A stretch of DNA of 64,000 bases from NCBI GenBank assembly GCA_050183765.1, contig JBFXAZ010000008.1, forward strand, positions 1 through 64,000, in the 5' to 3' direction. Shown here piece by piece: positions 7,401 to 18,190 of this stretch (positions are counted from its first letter, which is position 1; every line of letters starts with the position of its first letter). The stretch comes from JAFAZJ01 sp050183765 (GTDB taxonomy: Bacteria; Pseudomonadota; Alphaproteobacteria; Reyranellales; Reyranellaceae). Below the pieces are notes generated by a model that ran no database searches, was not told the origin of the DNA, and was given only the letters and a program-made list of their open reading frames with translations. The position numbers and the translations under genes were made by a program.

Positions 7401-8912
7401 GTGACCGACAGCGCTCCCGCACCCGACGCCGAAGCCCGCTTCATCATCGGGCGGTACTACCTCGCCATGTCGGTGATCTTCGTCGTCGATACGATGATCA
7501 GCTTCATCTACTGCTGGATCAACCACGCCTTCCAGCTGTTCGCACTGAACCTCGCCGTCGACATTGCTGTGTTGCTGGGCGTGAACCTGGTGGGCGCACG
7601 GTATCTGTTCTCGCCGGTCCGGCGGTTTATCGCCACGGGCGAGAATTTCCCCGGCATCGAGCGGACCCTGACCCAGCTGCCGCTGCGCTCGGCCTATTGG
7701 GTCGCGATCCTGTTCATGGTCATCATGAGCGAGCGGCTGTTCCTGCCACGCGTCCTCGGCGCCACAGCATCCCAGGTGCCGCTGGCGACGTGGGGCGATA
7801 CGGTCGCGACGATCGTCGTGCAGACGATGCTGGGATTCGTGCTGACCTATTTCATCGTCAGCGCCTTTCTGGAGCGCCTGTGCTCCTTCCTGTTCCGACG
7901 CCATGGGGTGAACCTCGGCCTGTTCTTCGGCAATTTCGGCCTGAAGATCGGCGTCGCGCTGGGCTTCTCCAGCGTCGCCCCGCTGATGCTGATCGCCGTC
8001 GAGTTGGCGAGCTATAGCGGCGACCGCCTGGTGGAGGAGATCCTCATCGACCTGCTCGCGGCGGCCTTCGCCCTGCCGATCGTGCTCTACTGGGTGTCGC
8101 GCTCGCTCACCAATCCGCTGCGCCGCCTCGAGCAGGGCATGGACAAGGTCGCGGGCGGCGATCTGTCGGTGCGCCTGCCGGTGACCTCGAACGAGGAGGT
8201 CGGCGAGCTGACCGCACGCTTCAACCAGATGGCCGTGGGCCTGCGCGAACGCGACAAGCTGCGCGAGACCTTCGGCAAGTACGTCAGCGAGAGCGTCGCC
8301 AGCCAGCTGCTGCGGGACTCGGTCGACGGGCGCCTCTCCGGACAGATGCGCGAGGCAACGCTGATGTTCACCGACATCGACGGCTTCACCACCCTGTCGG
8401 AACGCGCCGACCCGGACACGCTGATCGCCGCCCTCGACGAGTATCTGGCGGTCGTCCTGCCGCCGATCCAGCGCAACGGCGGCGTGGTCAACACCTTCAT
8501 CGGCGACGGCCTGTTCGCCAGCTTCAACCTGCCCTTGGCCAACGACGATCACGCCGCCGCCGCGGTCTCGGCGGCGCTGGAGATTGTCGAGGTGACACGC
8601 GAGCGCGTCTTCGCCGGCGGGCTGCGCCTGCCCACCCGCATCGGCATCAACACCGGGCTGGTGATCGGTGGCACGATCGGCGCCGGCGACCGGCTGAGCT
8701 ACACCCTGCTGGGCGATGCGGTGAACACGGCGTCGCGCCTGCAGGAGCTGAACAAGCGGCACGGCACGCGCATCCTCGTGGCACAGACCTGTCTGCTGCG
8801 CGCCGGTCCGCGCTTCAAATACACATCGTTGGGCGACATGGAGATCCGCGGCCGCAGCGAGCGGCTGCCGATCCACCGCGTTGACGGCCCCCTGCTGGAG
8901 AAGATCGCATGA
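7401..8912 (+). CDS. Membrane-bound class III adenylate/guanylate cyclase with HAMP domain
   Basis: 503 residues from GTG 7401. About six hydrophobic segments (residues 20-40, 47-66, 98-116, 134-158, 173-202, 214-234) are followed by a HAMP linker (NPLRRLEQGMDKVAGGDLSVRLP, about 238-290) and a class III catalytic domain (about 318-460). Metal-binding Asp325 (FTDIDGF) and Asp369 (FIGDG) and transition-state Asn442 and Arg446 (NTASR) are present. The base-recognition Lys usually found four residues before the second Asp is Thr365, so nucleotide specificity is uncertain. It makes cAMP or a related cyclic nucleotide at the membrane. It sits in the tail of the liv operon and overlaps the next gene by ATGA. 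Confidence 0.88.
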   Translation: MTDSAPAPDAEARFIIGRYYLAMSVIFVVDTMISFIYCWINHAFQLFALNLAVDIAVLLGVNLVGARYLFSPVRRFIATGENFPGIERTLTQLPLRSAYWVAILFMVIMSERLFLPRVLGATASQVPLATWGDTVATIVVQTMLGFVLTYFIVSAFLERLCSFLFRRHGVNLGLFFGNFGLKIGVALGFSSVAPLMLIAVELASYSGDRLVEEILIDLLAAAFALPIVLYWVSRSLTNPLRRLEQGMDKVAGGDLSVRLPVTSNEEVGELTARFNQMAVGLRERDKLRETFGKYVSESVASQLLRDSVDGRLSGQMREATLMFTDIDGFTTLSERADPDTLIAALDEYLAVVLPPIQRNGGVVNTFIGDGLFASFNLPLANDDHAAAAVSAALEIVEVTRERVFAGGLRLPTRIGINTGLVIGGTIGAGDRLSYTLLGDAVNTASRLQELNKRHGTRILVAQTCLLRAGPRFKYTSLGDMEIRGRSERLPIHRVDGPLLEKIA

Positions 8913-10105
8913 GCATCGCATTGGACAGCGCGCAGATCGCCCTGCAGGCCAAGGCCCGCGAGTTGGCGCATGGTCCGGTCGCCGCGCGCGCCGCCGAGGT
9001 CGATCGCAGCGAGCAGTATCCCTGGGACAATGTCGGCCTGCTGAAGGACGCGAAGCTGCTGGGCATGACCATCCCCACCGCCTATGGCGGCCAGGGGCGC
9101 TCGTGGCTCGACGCCGTGCTGGTGATCGAGGCGCTGTCGGCGTCCTGCTCGGTCACAGGCCGCATCGCGGTGGAAACCAACATGGGCGCGGTCAGCGCCA
9201 TCATGGCCTACGGCTCGGAAGACCAGAAGAAGATGGCGGCGGCGATGGTGCTCGACGGCGACAAGCCGGCGATCTGCATCACCGAGCCCGAGGCCGGCTC
9301 CGACGCCAGCGGCATGACCACGCGCGCCGACCGCAAGGGCAACCGCTTCGTCGTCAACGGCCGCAAGCACTGGATCACCGGCGGCGGGGTGTCGCGCCTG
9401 CACCTGATCTTCGCCAAGGTCTACGACGAGAAGGGCAACGAGGAAGGCGTCGGCGGCTTCCTCGCCATCCGCGACGAGACCCAGGGCCTGAAGATCGTCA
9501 AGCGCGAGCCCACCATGGGATTGCGCGGCATCCCCGAGGCCGAGATCGCCTTCGAGGAGATGGACCTGCCGCCCTCGGCGCTGGTGATCCCGCCGCGCGG
9601 CCTGCGCAAGGGCTTCGCCGACCTGATGAACGCCTACAACAGCCAGCGCGTCGGCGCGGCAACGGTGGCGCTGGGCATCGCCGACGGCGCCTACCGCCTG
9701 GCGCTCGACTGGTCGGAAGAGCGCGAGCAGTTCGGCCGGCCGATCAACGAGTTCCAGGGCCTGCAATGGAAGCTCGCCGACATGTCGATCCGTCTCGCCG
9801 CGGCGCGCGCCCTGGTCTACGGCGCGGCCCGCAGCGGCGAAGGCGGCTTCCCCGACATGCTGATGGCGGCGCAGGCCAAGGTCTTCACCTCGGAGAACGC
9901 CATCGCCATCGTCAACGACGCGCTGCAGTTCTTCGGCGCGCGCGGCTATTCGCGCAACCTGCCGCTGGAACGCATGGCGCGCGACGTGCGCATGTTCACC
10001 ATCGGCGGCGGCACGGCCGAGGTGCTGCGCAACGTCGTCGCCGGCGCGATCCTGAAAAAGAAGCTGCCGCAGACCCGCGACGGCTGGCTGAAGGCGGCCG
10101 AGTGA
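8909..10105 (+). CDS. Acyl-CoA dehydrogenase-family protein lacking the usual catalytic Glu
   Basis: 398 residues, normal for the family. The flavin-binding stretch ICITEPEAGSDASGM and the WITGGG segment are standard, and the C-terminal GARGYSRNLPLERMARDVR motif is intact. The catalytic base is not where expected: the YEG(T/A) site reads GGG (around 366-368), and the alternative isovaleryl-type Glu site is Gln246. Arg85 lies in the substrate region. Family members without this Glu exist that do other flavin chemistry on CoA thioesters (3-sulfinopropionyl-CoA desulfinase is one I recall), so plain dehydrogenation should not be assumed. It overlaps the cyclase by 4 bases and is followed 7 bases later by a TauD-type dioxygenase. 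Confidence 0.85.
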   Translation: MSIALDSAQIALQAKARELAHGPVAARAAEVDRSEQYPWDNVGLLKDAKLLGMTIPTAYGGQGRSWLDAVLVIEALSASCSVTGRIAVETNMGAVSAIMAYGSEDQKKMAAAMVLDGDKPAICITEPEAGSDASGMTTRADRKGNRFVVNGRKHWITGGGVSRLHLIFAKVYDEKGNEEGVGGFLAIRDETQGLKIVKREPTMGLRGIPEAEIAFEEMDLPPSALVIPPRGLRKGFADLMNAYNSQRVGAATVALGIADGAYRLALDWSEEREQFGRPINEFQGLQWKLADMSIRLAAARALVYGAARSGEGGFPDMLMAAQAKVFTSENAIAIVNDALQFFGARGYSRNLPLERMARDVRMFTIGGGTAEVLRNVVAGAILKKKLPQTRDGWLKAAE

Positions 10106-10112
10106 GGACGTC

Positions 10113-10997
10113 ATGGCGATCGAGGTCGCGAAGCTGACGCCGGTCTTCGCCGGCCGCATGACCGGCATCGATGCGCGCCGCCAGCAGACGCCTGAAGAGG
10201 TCGCGGCGGTCGATGCCGACATGGCCGAGTATGCCGTACTGGTGCTGCCCGGCCAGGACATCACCGACGCCCAGCAGATCGAGTTCACCCGCAATTTCGG
10301 CCCGCTGCAGGACGGCGCCAACGCCACCGAGCGCCGCCACGAGCTGCGGCTCGATCCCGCCTTCGCCGATGTCTCCAACATCGGCAAGGACGGAAGGATG
10401 CTGGCGCGCGACGACCGCCGCCGCATGGCCTCGCTCGGCAATCGGCTGTGGCACTCGGACGCCAGCTTCCGTGTCGTGCCCGCGCGCTACTCGCTGCTCA
10501 GCGGTCGCATCGTCGTCACCGAGGGCGGCAATACCGAGTTCGCCGATATGCGCGCGGCGTACGACGCGCTCGACCCGCAGACCAGGGCCGACATCGAGCA
10601 CATGATCTGCGAGCACTCGCAGATCTTCTCGCGCGAGCAACTCGGCTTCACCGGGTTCCTGCCGGAGGAACGCGCCAGGATGAAGCCCGTGCGCCATCGC
10701 CTGGTGCGCACGCATCCGACCTCCGGTCGCAAGTCGATCTTCCTGTCGGCGCATATCGGCGGCATCGTCGGCTGGCCGATGCCCGAAGCGCGCGCCTTCA
10801 TCCGCGACCTGATGGAACATGCCACGCAGGCGCAGTTCGTCTACTCGCATCGCTGGACGCAGCACGACCTGGTGATCTGGGACAACCGCACCACCATGCA
10901 CCGCGTGCGCCGCTACGACGATCTCGCCATGGTGCGCGACCTGCGCCGCACGACTACCAAATGCGACGGCCCGACGGCGGCGCAGGAGGCCGCGTAG
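10113..10997 (+). CDS. TauD/TfdA-family Fe(II)/2-oxoglutarate dioxygenase
   Basis: 294 residues, usual for the family. The Fe(II) triad is visible: His114 and Asp116 in LWHSDASF and His263 in TMHRVRRYD, with an arginine-rich segment after it (VRDLRRT) that would hold the 2-oxoglutarate carboxylate. Such enzymes hydroxylate next to a sulfonate, ether or similar group and so release sulfite, an alcohol or a phenol. WHSDASF resembles TfdA-like members. Substrate unknown; the neighbouring CoA-linked flavoprotein and importer suggest a shared pathway. The stop touches the end of the opposite-strand gene at 10998 with no gap. Confidence 0.88.
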   Translation: MAIEVAKLTPVFAGRMTGIDARRQQTPEEVAAVDADMAEYAVLVLPGQDITDAQQIEFTRNFGPLQDGANATERRHELRLDPAFADVSNIGKDGRMLARDDRRRMASLGNRLWHSDASFRVVPARYSLLSGRIVVTEGGNTEFADMRAAYDALDPQTRADIEHMICEHSQIFSREQLGFTGFLPEERARMKPVRHRLVRTHPTSGRKSIFLSAHIGGIVGWPMPEARAFIRDLMEHATQAQFVYSHRWTQHDLVIWDNRTTMHRVRRYDDLAMVRDLRRTTTKCDGPTAAQEAA

Positions 10998-11402
10998 CTA
11001 CGGCTCGCGGATCGTGAAGCCCGGCACCGGTCGGCGCTCGACGTAGCCCGGGTGGTACATGTCCATGAAGACACGGCTGGCGCTGGCGCCGCAGGCGACG
11101 TTGTAGGCATCGACGATGGTGCCGTAGGGGCCGAGCACGAACGAGCCAATGCGGCTGAACGTCGGCGCGCCGCCGCCGGCGCAGACGAGTCGCGACAGAT
11201 AGGCGCGCTGGCCCGACGGCCTGTAGACCCGGACGGGATTGCCCTTGTCGCCCAGCGGCCGTGCATTGATCGCCGCCCAGTCCGGCGCGATCGTCTTGCG
11301 GCCCTCGAGCATGCTCTCGATCTCGATGCCGCCGGAGGTCTGCTGGGCAAGCGCCGCCGGTGAAAGGCCCAGCACTAGAAGGAGAATGACAGCCGGCCGC
11401 AT
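10998..11402 (-). CDS. Secreted small protein of unknown function
   Basis: 134 residues from the ATG complementary to 11400-11402, chosen because it opens a clear signal peptide (MRPAVILLLVLGLSPAALAQ, cleavage near residue 20). The mature part carries two Cys (LVCAGGG and NVACGAS), probably a periplasmic disulfide, and Gly/Pro-rich loops (GSFVLGPYGTIVDAYN). I do not recognise the family. It is convergent with the dioxygenase with zero gap and divergent from the three-gene cassette that starts at 11493. Confidence 0.65.
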   Translation of the reverse strand: MRPAVILLLVLGLSPAALAQQTSGGIEIESMLEGRKTIAPDWAAINARPLGDKGNPVRVYRPSGQRAYLSRLVCAGGGAPTFSRIGSFVLGPYGTIVDAYNVACGASASRVFMDMYHPGYVERRPVPGFTIREP

Positions 11403-11454
11403 GTCAGGCCTCCCGTGGAAAACGCCGAGACTGGCTGTTCGCGAAAAGCGTGAT

Positions 11455-11467
11455 ACCATTCAATGGT
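11455..11467. promoter_or_regulatory. Candidate operator palindrome before the three-gene cassette
   Basis: ACCATTCAATGGT is a perfect palindrome of 6-base arms around one base, in the 90-base divergent gap between the secreted protein gene (11402) and the cassette (11493). It lies 26 bases upstream of the cassette ATG in locally AT-rich sequence. A repressor site is possible; no regulator gene is next to it, so this is only a pattern. Confidence 0.3.
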
Positions 11468-11492
11468 TCCTCCATCGCGATAGGGCGCGCGC

Positions 11493-12176
11493 ATGGCCAA
11501 TCCGGCGGTAGCTGGCGACAAATCGATCGTCCTGCAGGTTGTCACCAAGCAACCTGATCCAGAATGGCTGTCAATCCTGCTGGGCGTGGGACCAACCGTG
11601 GTCTGGGCGATCCTAATCGGCTTCGCCCTGTACAAGACCTTTCCCGCGATCCGCAAGGAGCTCTTTCCCCGGATCGGCAAGATCTCGGCCTTCGGCATTG
11701 AGATCGGATTGGTGACCACCGAGATGGCAGCCATCAACCTGGCAAAAGGCCTGCCGACCGACAGCCCGGCCATCGCCAAGGTAGTCGAGCGGATGACCCG
11801 CTCCTTCGTCAAGCTCGCGGGCTCGAAGCTGCTCTGGGTCGACGAGCATCCGCAGAACAACACCAAGGAGATCGAGGTTCTCAAACGCTTCGGTGTCGAC
11901 ATCACGCTATCGCGCACATCGGCTGATGCGCTGACCAGGCTGGACAACGAACACTTCGCCGTCGTCGTCAGCAACATGGGTCGCGGCGGCATCGCGGAGG
12001 CCGGTTTCCTGCTGGCCAACGACGTTTCCCAACATCCCAATCGTGCACCTGTCGTCATCTATACCAGCGCCGCGCACGTCCAGAAGCTTCGTCCGCCCGC
12101 TATCTTCGGCCTGACGGACAAGCCCAACGAATTCTTCAACCTGATCGTAGACGCGATGGAACGACAGGGGGGATGA
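11493..12176 (+). CDS. Membrane-anchored pseudo-receiver domain protein (cassette gene 1)
   Basis: 227 residues. One strong transmembrane helix (about 25-50) is followed by a linker and a receiver-like alpha/beta domain from about residue 112. Landmarks of a response-regulator fold are there: acidic pair Asp117-Glu118 in LLWVDEHPQNN, a strand ending VVVSNMGR, YTS (191-192) and a C-terminal Lys210 in LTDKPNEF. The position expected for the phospho-acceptor Asp is Asn161, so phosphorylation is unlikely and it may be a binding domain. ATG 11493 is preceded by few purines. The gene is less GC-rich than its neighbours and starts a tight operon: the next gene begins 4 bases after its stop. Family name unknown to me. 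Confidence 0.75.
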   Translation: MANPAVAGDKSIVLQVVTKQPDPEWLSILLGVGPTVVWAILIGFALYKTFPAIRKELFPRIGKISAFGIEIGLVTTEMAAINLAKGLPTDSPAIAKVVERMTRSFVKLAGSKLLWVDEHPQNNTKEIEVLKRFGVDITLSRTSADALTRLDNEHFAVVVSNMGRGGIAEAGFLLANDVSQHPNRAPVVIYTSAAHVQKLRPPAIFGLTDKPNEFFNLIVDAMERQGG

Positions 12177-12180
12177 ACCG

Positions 12181-12810
12181 ATGTACGTCCAATGGTGTGC
12201 GAAGGGCATCTGGGGCACTCGGTCCGGGTTCGCTGACGGACTCTCAGATGACGAGGCTCGAAGCGTAGTCGATGACAAGAACGGTATCATTTGCAACTGG
12301 TGGCGCAACGTCCACACAATCACGCCGGCGGGTCGACGAGATAGGCTTAACGCCGCGAACCTCGAACGACATGTCCATGATTACGATCGCTTCAGGGCCG
12401 ACACGCCCTTCATCTCCTTGGCAGCCGGCGCCGTCGAGCGCGACAGCTTCATGCGGACCAATCATCTGTACCCGGCAGAACGCACGGCGGTCGCGTTCGC
12501 GACGCAGAACGGCTCGCGTCTGGGGTATGTGTTTCGTCTATGGGTGATCGTGGGAATCAAGCCAGCCGTCGAAGTCGAACAGGTGGCCGAGGAGATCCGG
12601 AATCTCAACATCTACCGCCGATGGTCTCCCTTCCAGCTCGAAGGGGAGCTCACCGCGAAGATTGCCATTCCGTCGGTGCAGATCATGAGCATCGACAGGT
12701 GGGAGGGCTCGGGCGGTCACGTGCAGCGCACCGGCGGGCCTGACTGGCCCTATATGAATCGACACTTCGAAGAACCGACAATCGTGTCGAACATCCGAGA
12801 GTTGTTCTGA
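12181..12810 (+). CDS. Unknown protein, possible ADP-ribosyltransferase fold (cassette gene 2)
   Basis: 209 residues. No family recognised with certainty. The order DTPFISLAAG (74-83), HLYPAERTAVAFATQNG (95-111), GYVFRLWVIVG and FQLEGELTAKIAIPSVQI (151-168) resembles ADP-ribosyltransferase toxins: an F-x-S strand, then an ExE-like loop (Glu154 and Glu156) leading into an IP-x-x-I strand. The first catalytic element (Arg or His in the N-terminal strand) is not clear; WCAKGIWGTRSG is the only candidate. It lies 4 bases after the pseudo-receiver gene and 1 base before the third gene, so the three are surely co-transcribed. Codon use is less GC-biased than in the box genes. Confidence 0.6.
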   Translation: MYVQWCAKGIWGTRSGFADGLSDDEARSVVDDKNGIICNWWRNVHTITPAGRRDRLNAANLERHVHDYDRFRADTPFISLAAGAVERDSFMRTNHLYPAERTAVAFATQNGSRLGYVFRLWVIVGIKPAVEVEQVAEEIRNLNIYRRWSPFQLEGELTAKIAIPSVQIMSIDRWEGSGGHVQRTGGPDWPYMNRHFEEPTIVSNIRELF

Positions 12811-12811
12811 C

Positions 12812-13705
12812 GTGAGCTACATCACCGACCGGCTCGACCTCGGCGAAGACACTGTGCGACGACGCATCGCCTTCCTGGAGAGCTACGGCATCCATCAGCT
12901 CGAACAGGCGTCGATCGAGCGCGCACCCCGCGAACACTGGATCAGCCAGATTCCCACGGCAGCGGCAGCAACGGCCTTCCTTGAGGCCTTGGAGCTGCAG
13001 CTGCTCCTCGATCCGGCCGCCCTCCGCGTGCAGGAACTCGCAAAGCGTGCGATCGAGAACTACGAGCGGCTCGGCATGGGCATCGCCGCCCTCCTGCGCG
13101 GGATCTTTGAGCCGTATAGCCCAGTCGACAATGAAGTATCGCGGTTCGCGGATTCCGCCGAACGGTCACTTGACGGCAAGTTCGAAGGCGAGAGATCCGA
13201 AAGCGAGAGCGTCAACCGGGATGCCGCGCTGCATAGCCGGTCGCAGCAAATGATGGTGTGGCTGGGTGCGCTCAGCACTCGGCAATCGTCACGCAACGCC
13301 ACCCAGCGGGCGATGCAGCACGTGCGCCTCCTCCACGAGACAGCCTTCGCCATACCCTACGGTACCATCGGCCAGCCCATGGGACTGTACTGCGAAACGG
13401 CGATGGCCGCCGTCGAGCAGGCGCGCGGTGATCACCAGGCTGATTTCGGCAGCCCGTACGTGCGCAAGCGCGCCGAGTTGGTCACTGAGCAGTCGGCAGT
13501 GGTGGAAACCGCGCGTCGCGATCATCACGCCTGGAACAACCTCCTGGCCCACATCCCGTTCGTGGATTTCTCCACACTGGCGGTCACCTTGATCGGCGTC
13601 CGGCACTCCGGAATGCCGCCTGATCTGCTGCTCCAATCGACGTCGACGCCGACCCAACGCGTCGACGTTACCGCGGAGATCGCGCTTAGGCTCAAGGCCG
13701 GGTAG
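12812..13705 (+). CDS. Unknown helical protein (cassette gene 3)
   Basis: 297 residues from GTG 12812, one base after the stop of gene 2. Mostly predicted helix, with no signal peptide or membrane segment. The N-terminal DLGEDTVRRRIAFLESYGI could be a short helix-turn-helix or coiled region; the middle has a polar SERSLDGKFEGERSESES stretch; the C-terminal third is richer in beta-prone residues (FVDFSTLAVTLIGV). I recognise no domain. In this arrangement it could be a partner, immunity or scaffold protein for the two proteins before it. Its end overlaps the opposite-strand Rrf2 gene by 14 bases. Confidence 0.7.
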   Translation: MSYITDRLDLGEDTVRRRIAFLESYGIHQLEQASIERAPREHWISQIPTAAAATAFLEALELQLLLDPAALRVQELAKRAIENYERLGMGIAALLRGIFEPYSPVDNEVSRFADSAERSLDGKFEGERSESESVNRDAALHSRSQQMMVWLGALSTRQSSRNATQRAMQHVRLLHETAFAIPYGTIGQPMGLYCETAMAAVEQARGDHQADFGSPYVRKRAELVTEQSAVVETARRDHHAWNNLLAHIPFVDFSTLAVTLIGVRHSGMPPDLLLQSTSTPTQRVDVTAEIALRLKAG

Positions 13706-14093
13706 TATGCTTGAGCAGCGTCTCCAGCGTGATCGAGCGCAGCGTGGCTTCGGCGATCTCGTCGACCTCCGACAGCACGCGGCCCAGCGCGCGGCCGATA
13801 TCGGTGCGGTCGCCCGGCTCCGCCGCGCGCGCGCCGGGCTCCTCCTCGAACAGCGCCACGATGTCCATCAGGGTCGTGCGCCGAGGATTGCCGGTGAAGC
13901 GATAGCCGCCGCCCGCGCCGCGTTCGGACTCGACCAGCCCGGCGCGCCCCAGTTCCCGCAGCACCTTGGCAAGGTGGTTGGTCGATACCGCGAATCGTTC
14001 CGACAGGTCCGTGGCCGAAAGCTGGCGGCCCGGATCGCGCGCCAGCTCGAGCGCCGCGTAGAGACCCAGCCGCGTCGCCATCTGCAGCTTCAC
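13692..14093 (-). CDS. Rrf2-family transcriptional regulator without cluster cysteines
   Basis: 133 residues from GTG at 14093, giving the usual Rrf2 start (VKLQMATRLGLYAALELA). The winged helix is clear: LSATDLSERFAVSTNHLAKV recognition region, then GLVESERGAGGGYRF wing. The three Cys that hold an Fe-S cluster in NsrR and IscR are absent, because the loop after LFEEEPGA has only Asp, Glu and Arg. It therefore probably senses something other than NO or Fe-S status. The start overlaps the upstream GNAT gene by GTGA, so the two form an operon divergent from boxC. Confidence 0.85.
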   Translation of the reverse strand: MKLQMATRLGLYAALELARDPGRQLSATDLSERFAVSTNHLAKVLRELGRAGLVESERGAGGGYRFTGNPRRTTLMDIVALFEEEPGARAAEPGDRTDIGRALGRVLSEVDEIAEATLRSITLETLLKHTTRP

Positions 14094-14575
14094 GGCTTGA
14101 GCTCCATCTCCAGCTCGAGCGAGGGGCCGGCGGTCAGGCCCTGGGCGCGGAAGAACGACAGGATGAGATGGTCGCGGCGATCGACCATGGTGCGCACCAG
14201 GCCGACGCCGCGGGCGCGGAAGCGCGCGCACAGCCCGTCGAACAGCGCCGTGCCGATTCCGGCCTGACGCAACCTGGGATCGACCTGGATGGCGAAGACC
14301 CAGCCGGCCGGCGGCGAGCCGAACTCCCAGGCGCGGATCTCGCCGATGGCGAAGCCGGCGAAGCCATACCCGGCGCTCTCGGCAACGAGGAAGAAGCGGT
14401 CGGCCTGCGGCGCCGCGCCGGCTTTCCAGTAGTCCGGCTTCGCCGTGCCCGTCAGCCGGCGGTCGAGGTCGATGATCGCCGGCAGGTCGGCCGCATCCAC
14501 ATCCCTGACAAGGATCGCCGGCGGCTCCGGCCTGCGCCGCGACACCGCCCGACGGTCCCGAATACGGTTATCCAC
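14090..14575 (-). CDS. GNAT-family N-acetyltransferase
   Basis: 161 residues if started at GTG 14575 (an AAGGGGG lies about 11 bases upstream); GTG 14545 giving 151 residues is an equally credible start. The acetyl-CoA-binding motif A is seen in FAIQVDPRLRQAGIGTALFD, preceded by the AGYGFAGFAIGEIRAWE strands and followed by the VRTMVDRRDHLILSFFRAQG motif. Acceptor unknown. First gene of a two-gene minus-strand operon with the Rrf2 regulator, divergent from boxC. Confidence 0.8.
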   Translation of the reverse strand: MDNRIRDRRAVSRRRPEPPAILVRDVDAADLPAIIDLDRRLTGTAKPDYWKAGAAPQADRFFLVAESAGYGFAGFAIGEIRAWEFGSPPAGWVFAIQVDPRLRQAGIGTALFDGLCARFRARGVGLVRTMVDRRDHLILSFFRAQGLTAGPSLELEMELKP

Positions 14576-14601
14576 AGCCAGGGACGCCCCCTTTTCACGC
14601 G

Positions 14602-14680
14602 TTGACAGGGTGGCCGAGGGAGCGCAGACTGTAAATACGCATTTGAGTACCGAATTACGAATTAACACACGCGAGGCAGC
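14602..14680 (+). promoter_or_regulatory. boxC upstream region with -35-like hexamer, palindrome and tandem repeat
   Basis: An AT-rich patch in otherwise GC-rich DNA. TTGACA at 14602-14607 is a perfect -35 hexamer, though no good -10 follows at 16-18 bases. AAATACGCATTT (14633-14644) is nearly palindromic, and CGAATTA is repeated in tandem at 14651-14664. GAGG at 14673-14676 serves as boxC ribosome site. These are plausible operator and promoter parts for the divergent regulator/box genes; the exact start site is not determined. Confidence 0.4.
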
Positions 14681-16351
<1,671 letters not shown>

Positions 16352-16360
16352 GAGGACACC

Positions 16361-17778
<1,418 letters not shown>

Positions 17779-17779
<1 letters not shown>

Positions 17780-18135
17780 TGCCGGCAGGCGGCATCTCGA
17801 TCCATGTCTTCGACGTCTCGCGCGGGATCGCCGCGGCGGGGCTTCGGATCGAGTTGCGCGGGCCTGACGGCAACCTGCTGGCCGACGGCTCAGTCGGCGC
17901 CGACGGCGCCTTCGAGCATCCTTCCGTGCGCGGCGAGGGCATCACCGCGCCCGGGATCCACGAGGTGATGTTCCATGTCGGCGACTAGTATCGCGCGCAG
18001 GGCATCGCCCTGCCCCGCCCGGCCTTCCTCGAGGTCGTGCCCTATCGCTTCGGCATCGCCGACCTGGCGCAGCACTATCACCTGCCGATGAAGATGACGC
18101 CCTGGGGCTTCTCGCTGTTCCGGGGCGGCGCGTGA
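17779..18135 (+). pseudogene. Transthyretin/5-hydroxyisourate hydrolase-like protein with in-frame amber codon
   Basis: A 118-residue transthyretin-like frame interrupted by TAG at codon 70 (17986-17988). Before it: ISIHVFDVSRGIAAAGLRI and FHVGD; after it, still in frame: YRAQGIALPRPAFLEVVPYR, FGIADLAQHYHLPMKMTPWG and a final FRGG. Homologues would read GDYY or GDYF, so a single Tyr-to-stop change explains it. The C-terminal YRGS of true hydroxyisourate hydrolases is FRGG here and the usual Arg is not obvious, so a different role linked to box catabolism is possible. ATG 17779 overlaps the boxB stop. Either a fresh pseudogene, a readthrough gene or a base error. Confidence 0.75.
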
Positions 18136-18190
18136 GGGCCGGCACGCCCATTGCTTGTTCTCCCGCCGCTATTCGAAGCGGGAGAAACCC

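Noticed and set aside
14568..14576. Perfect DnaA box TTATCCACA near the GNAT start
   Set aside because: A single 9-base match with no cluster, no AT-rich unwinding region and no dnaA/parAB genes nearby; chance is enough.
18136..18190. Candidate small RNA or promoter between the amber-containing gene and tctC
   Set aside because: Only 55 bases with a short TTGCTTG stretch; no convincing -10 or hairpin.
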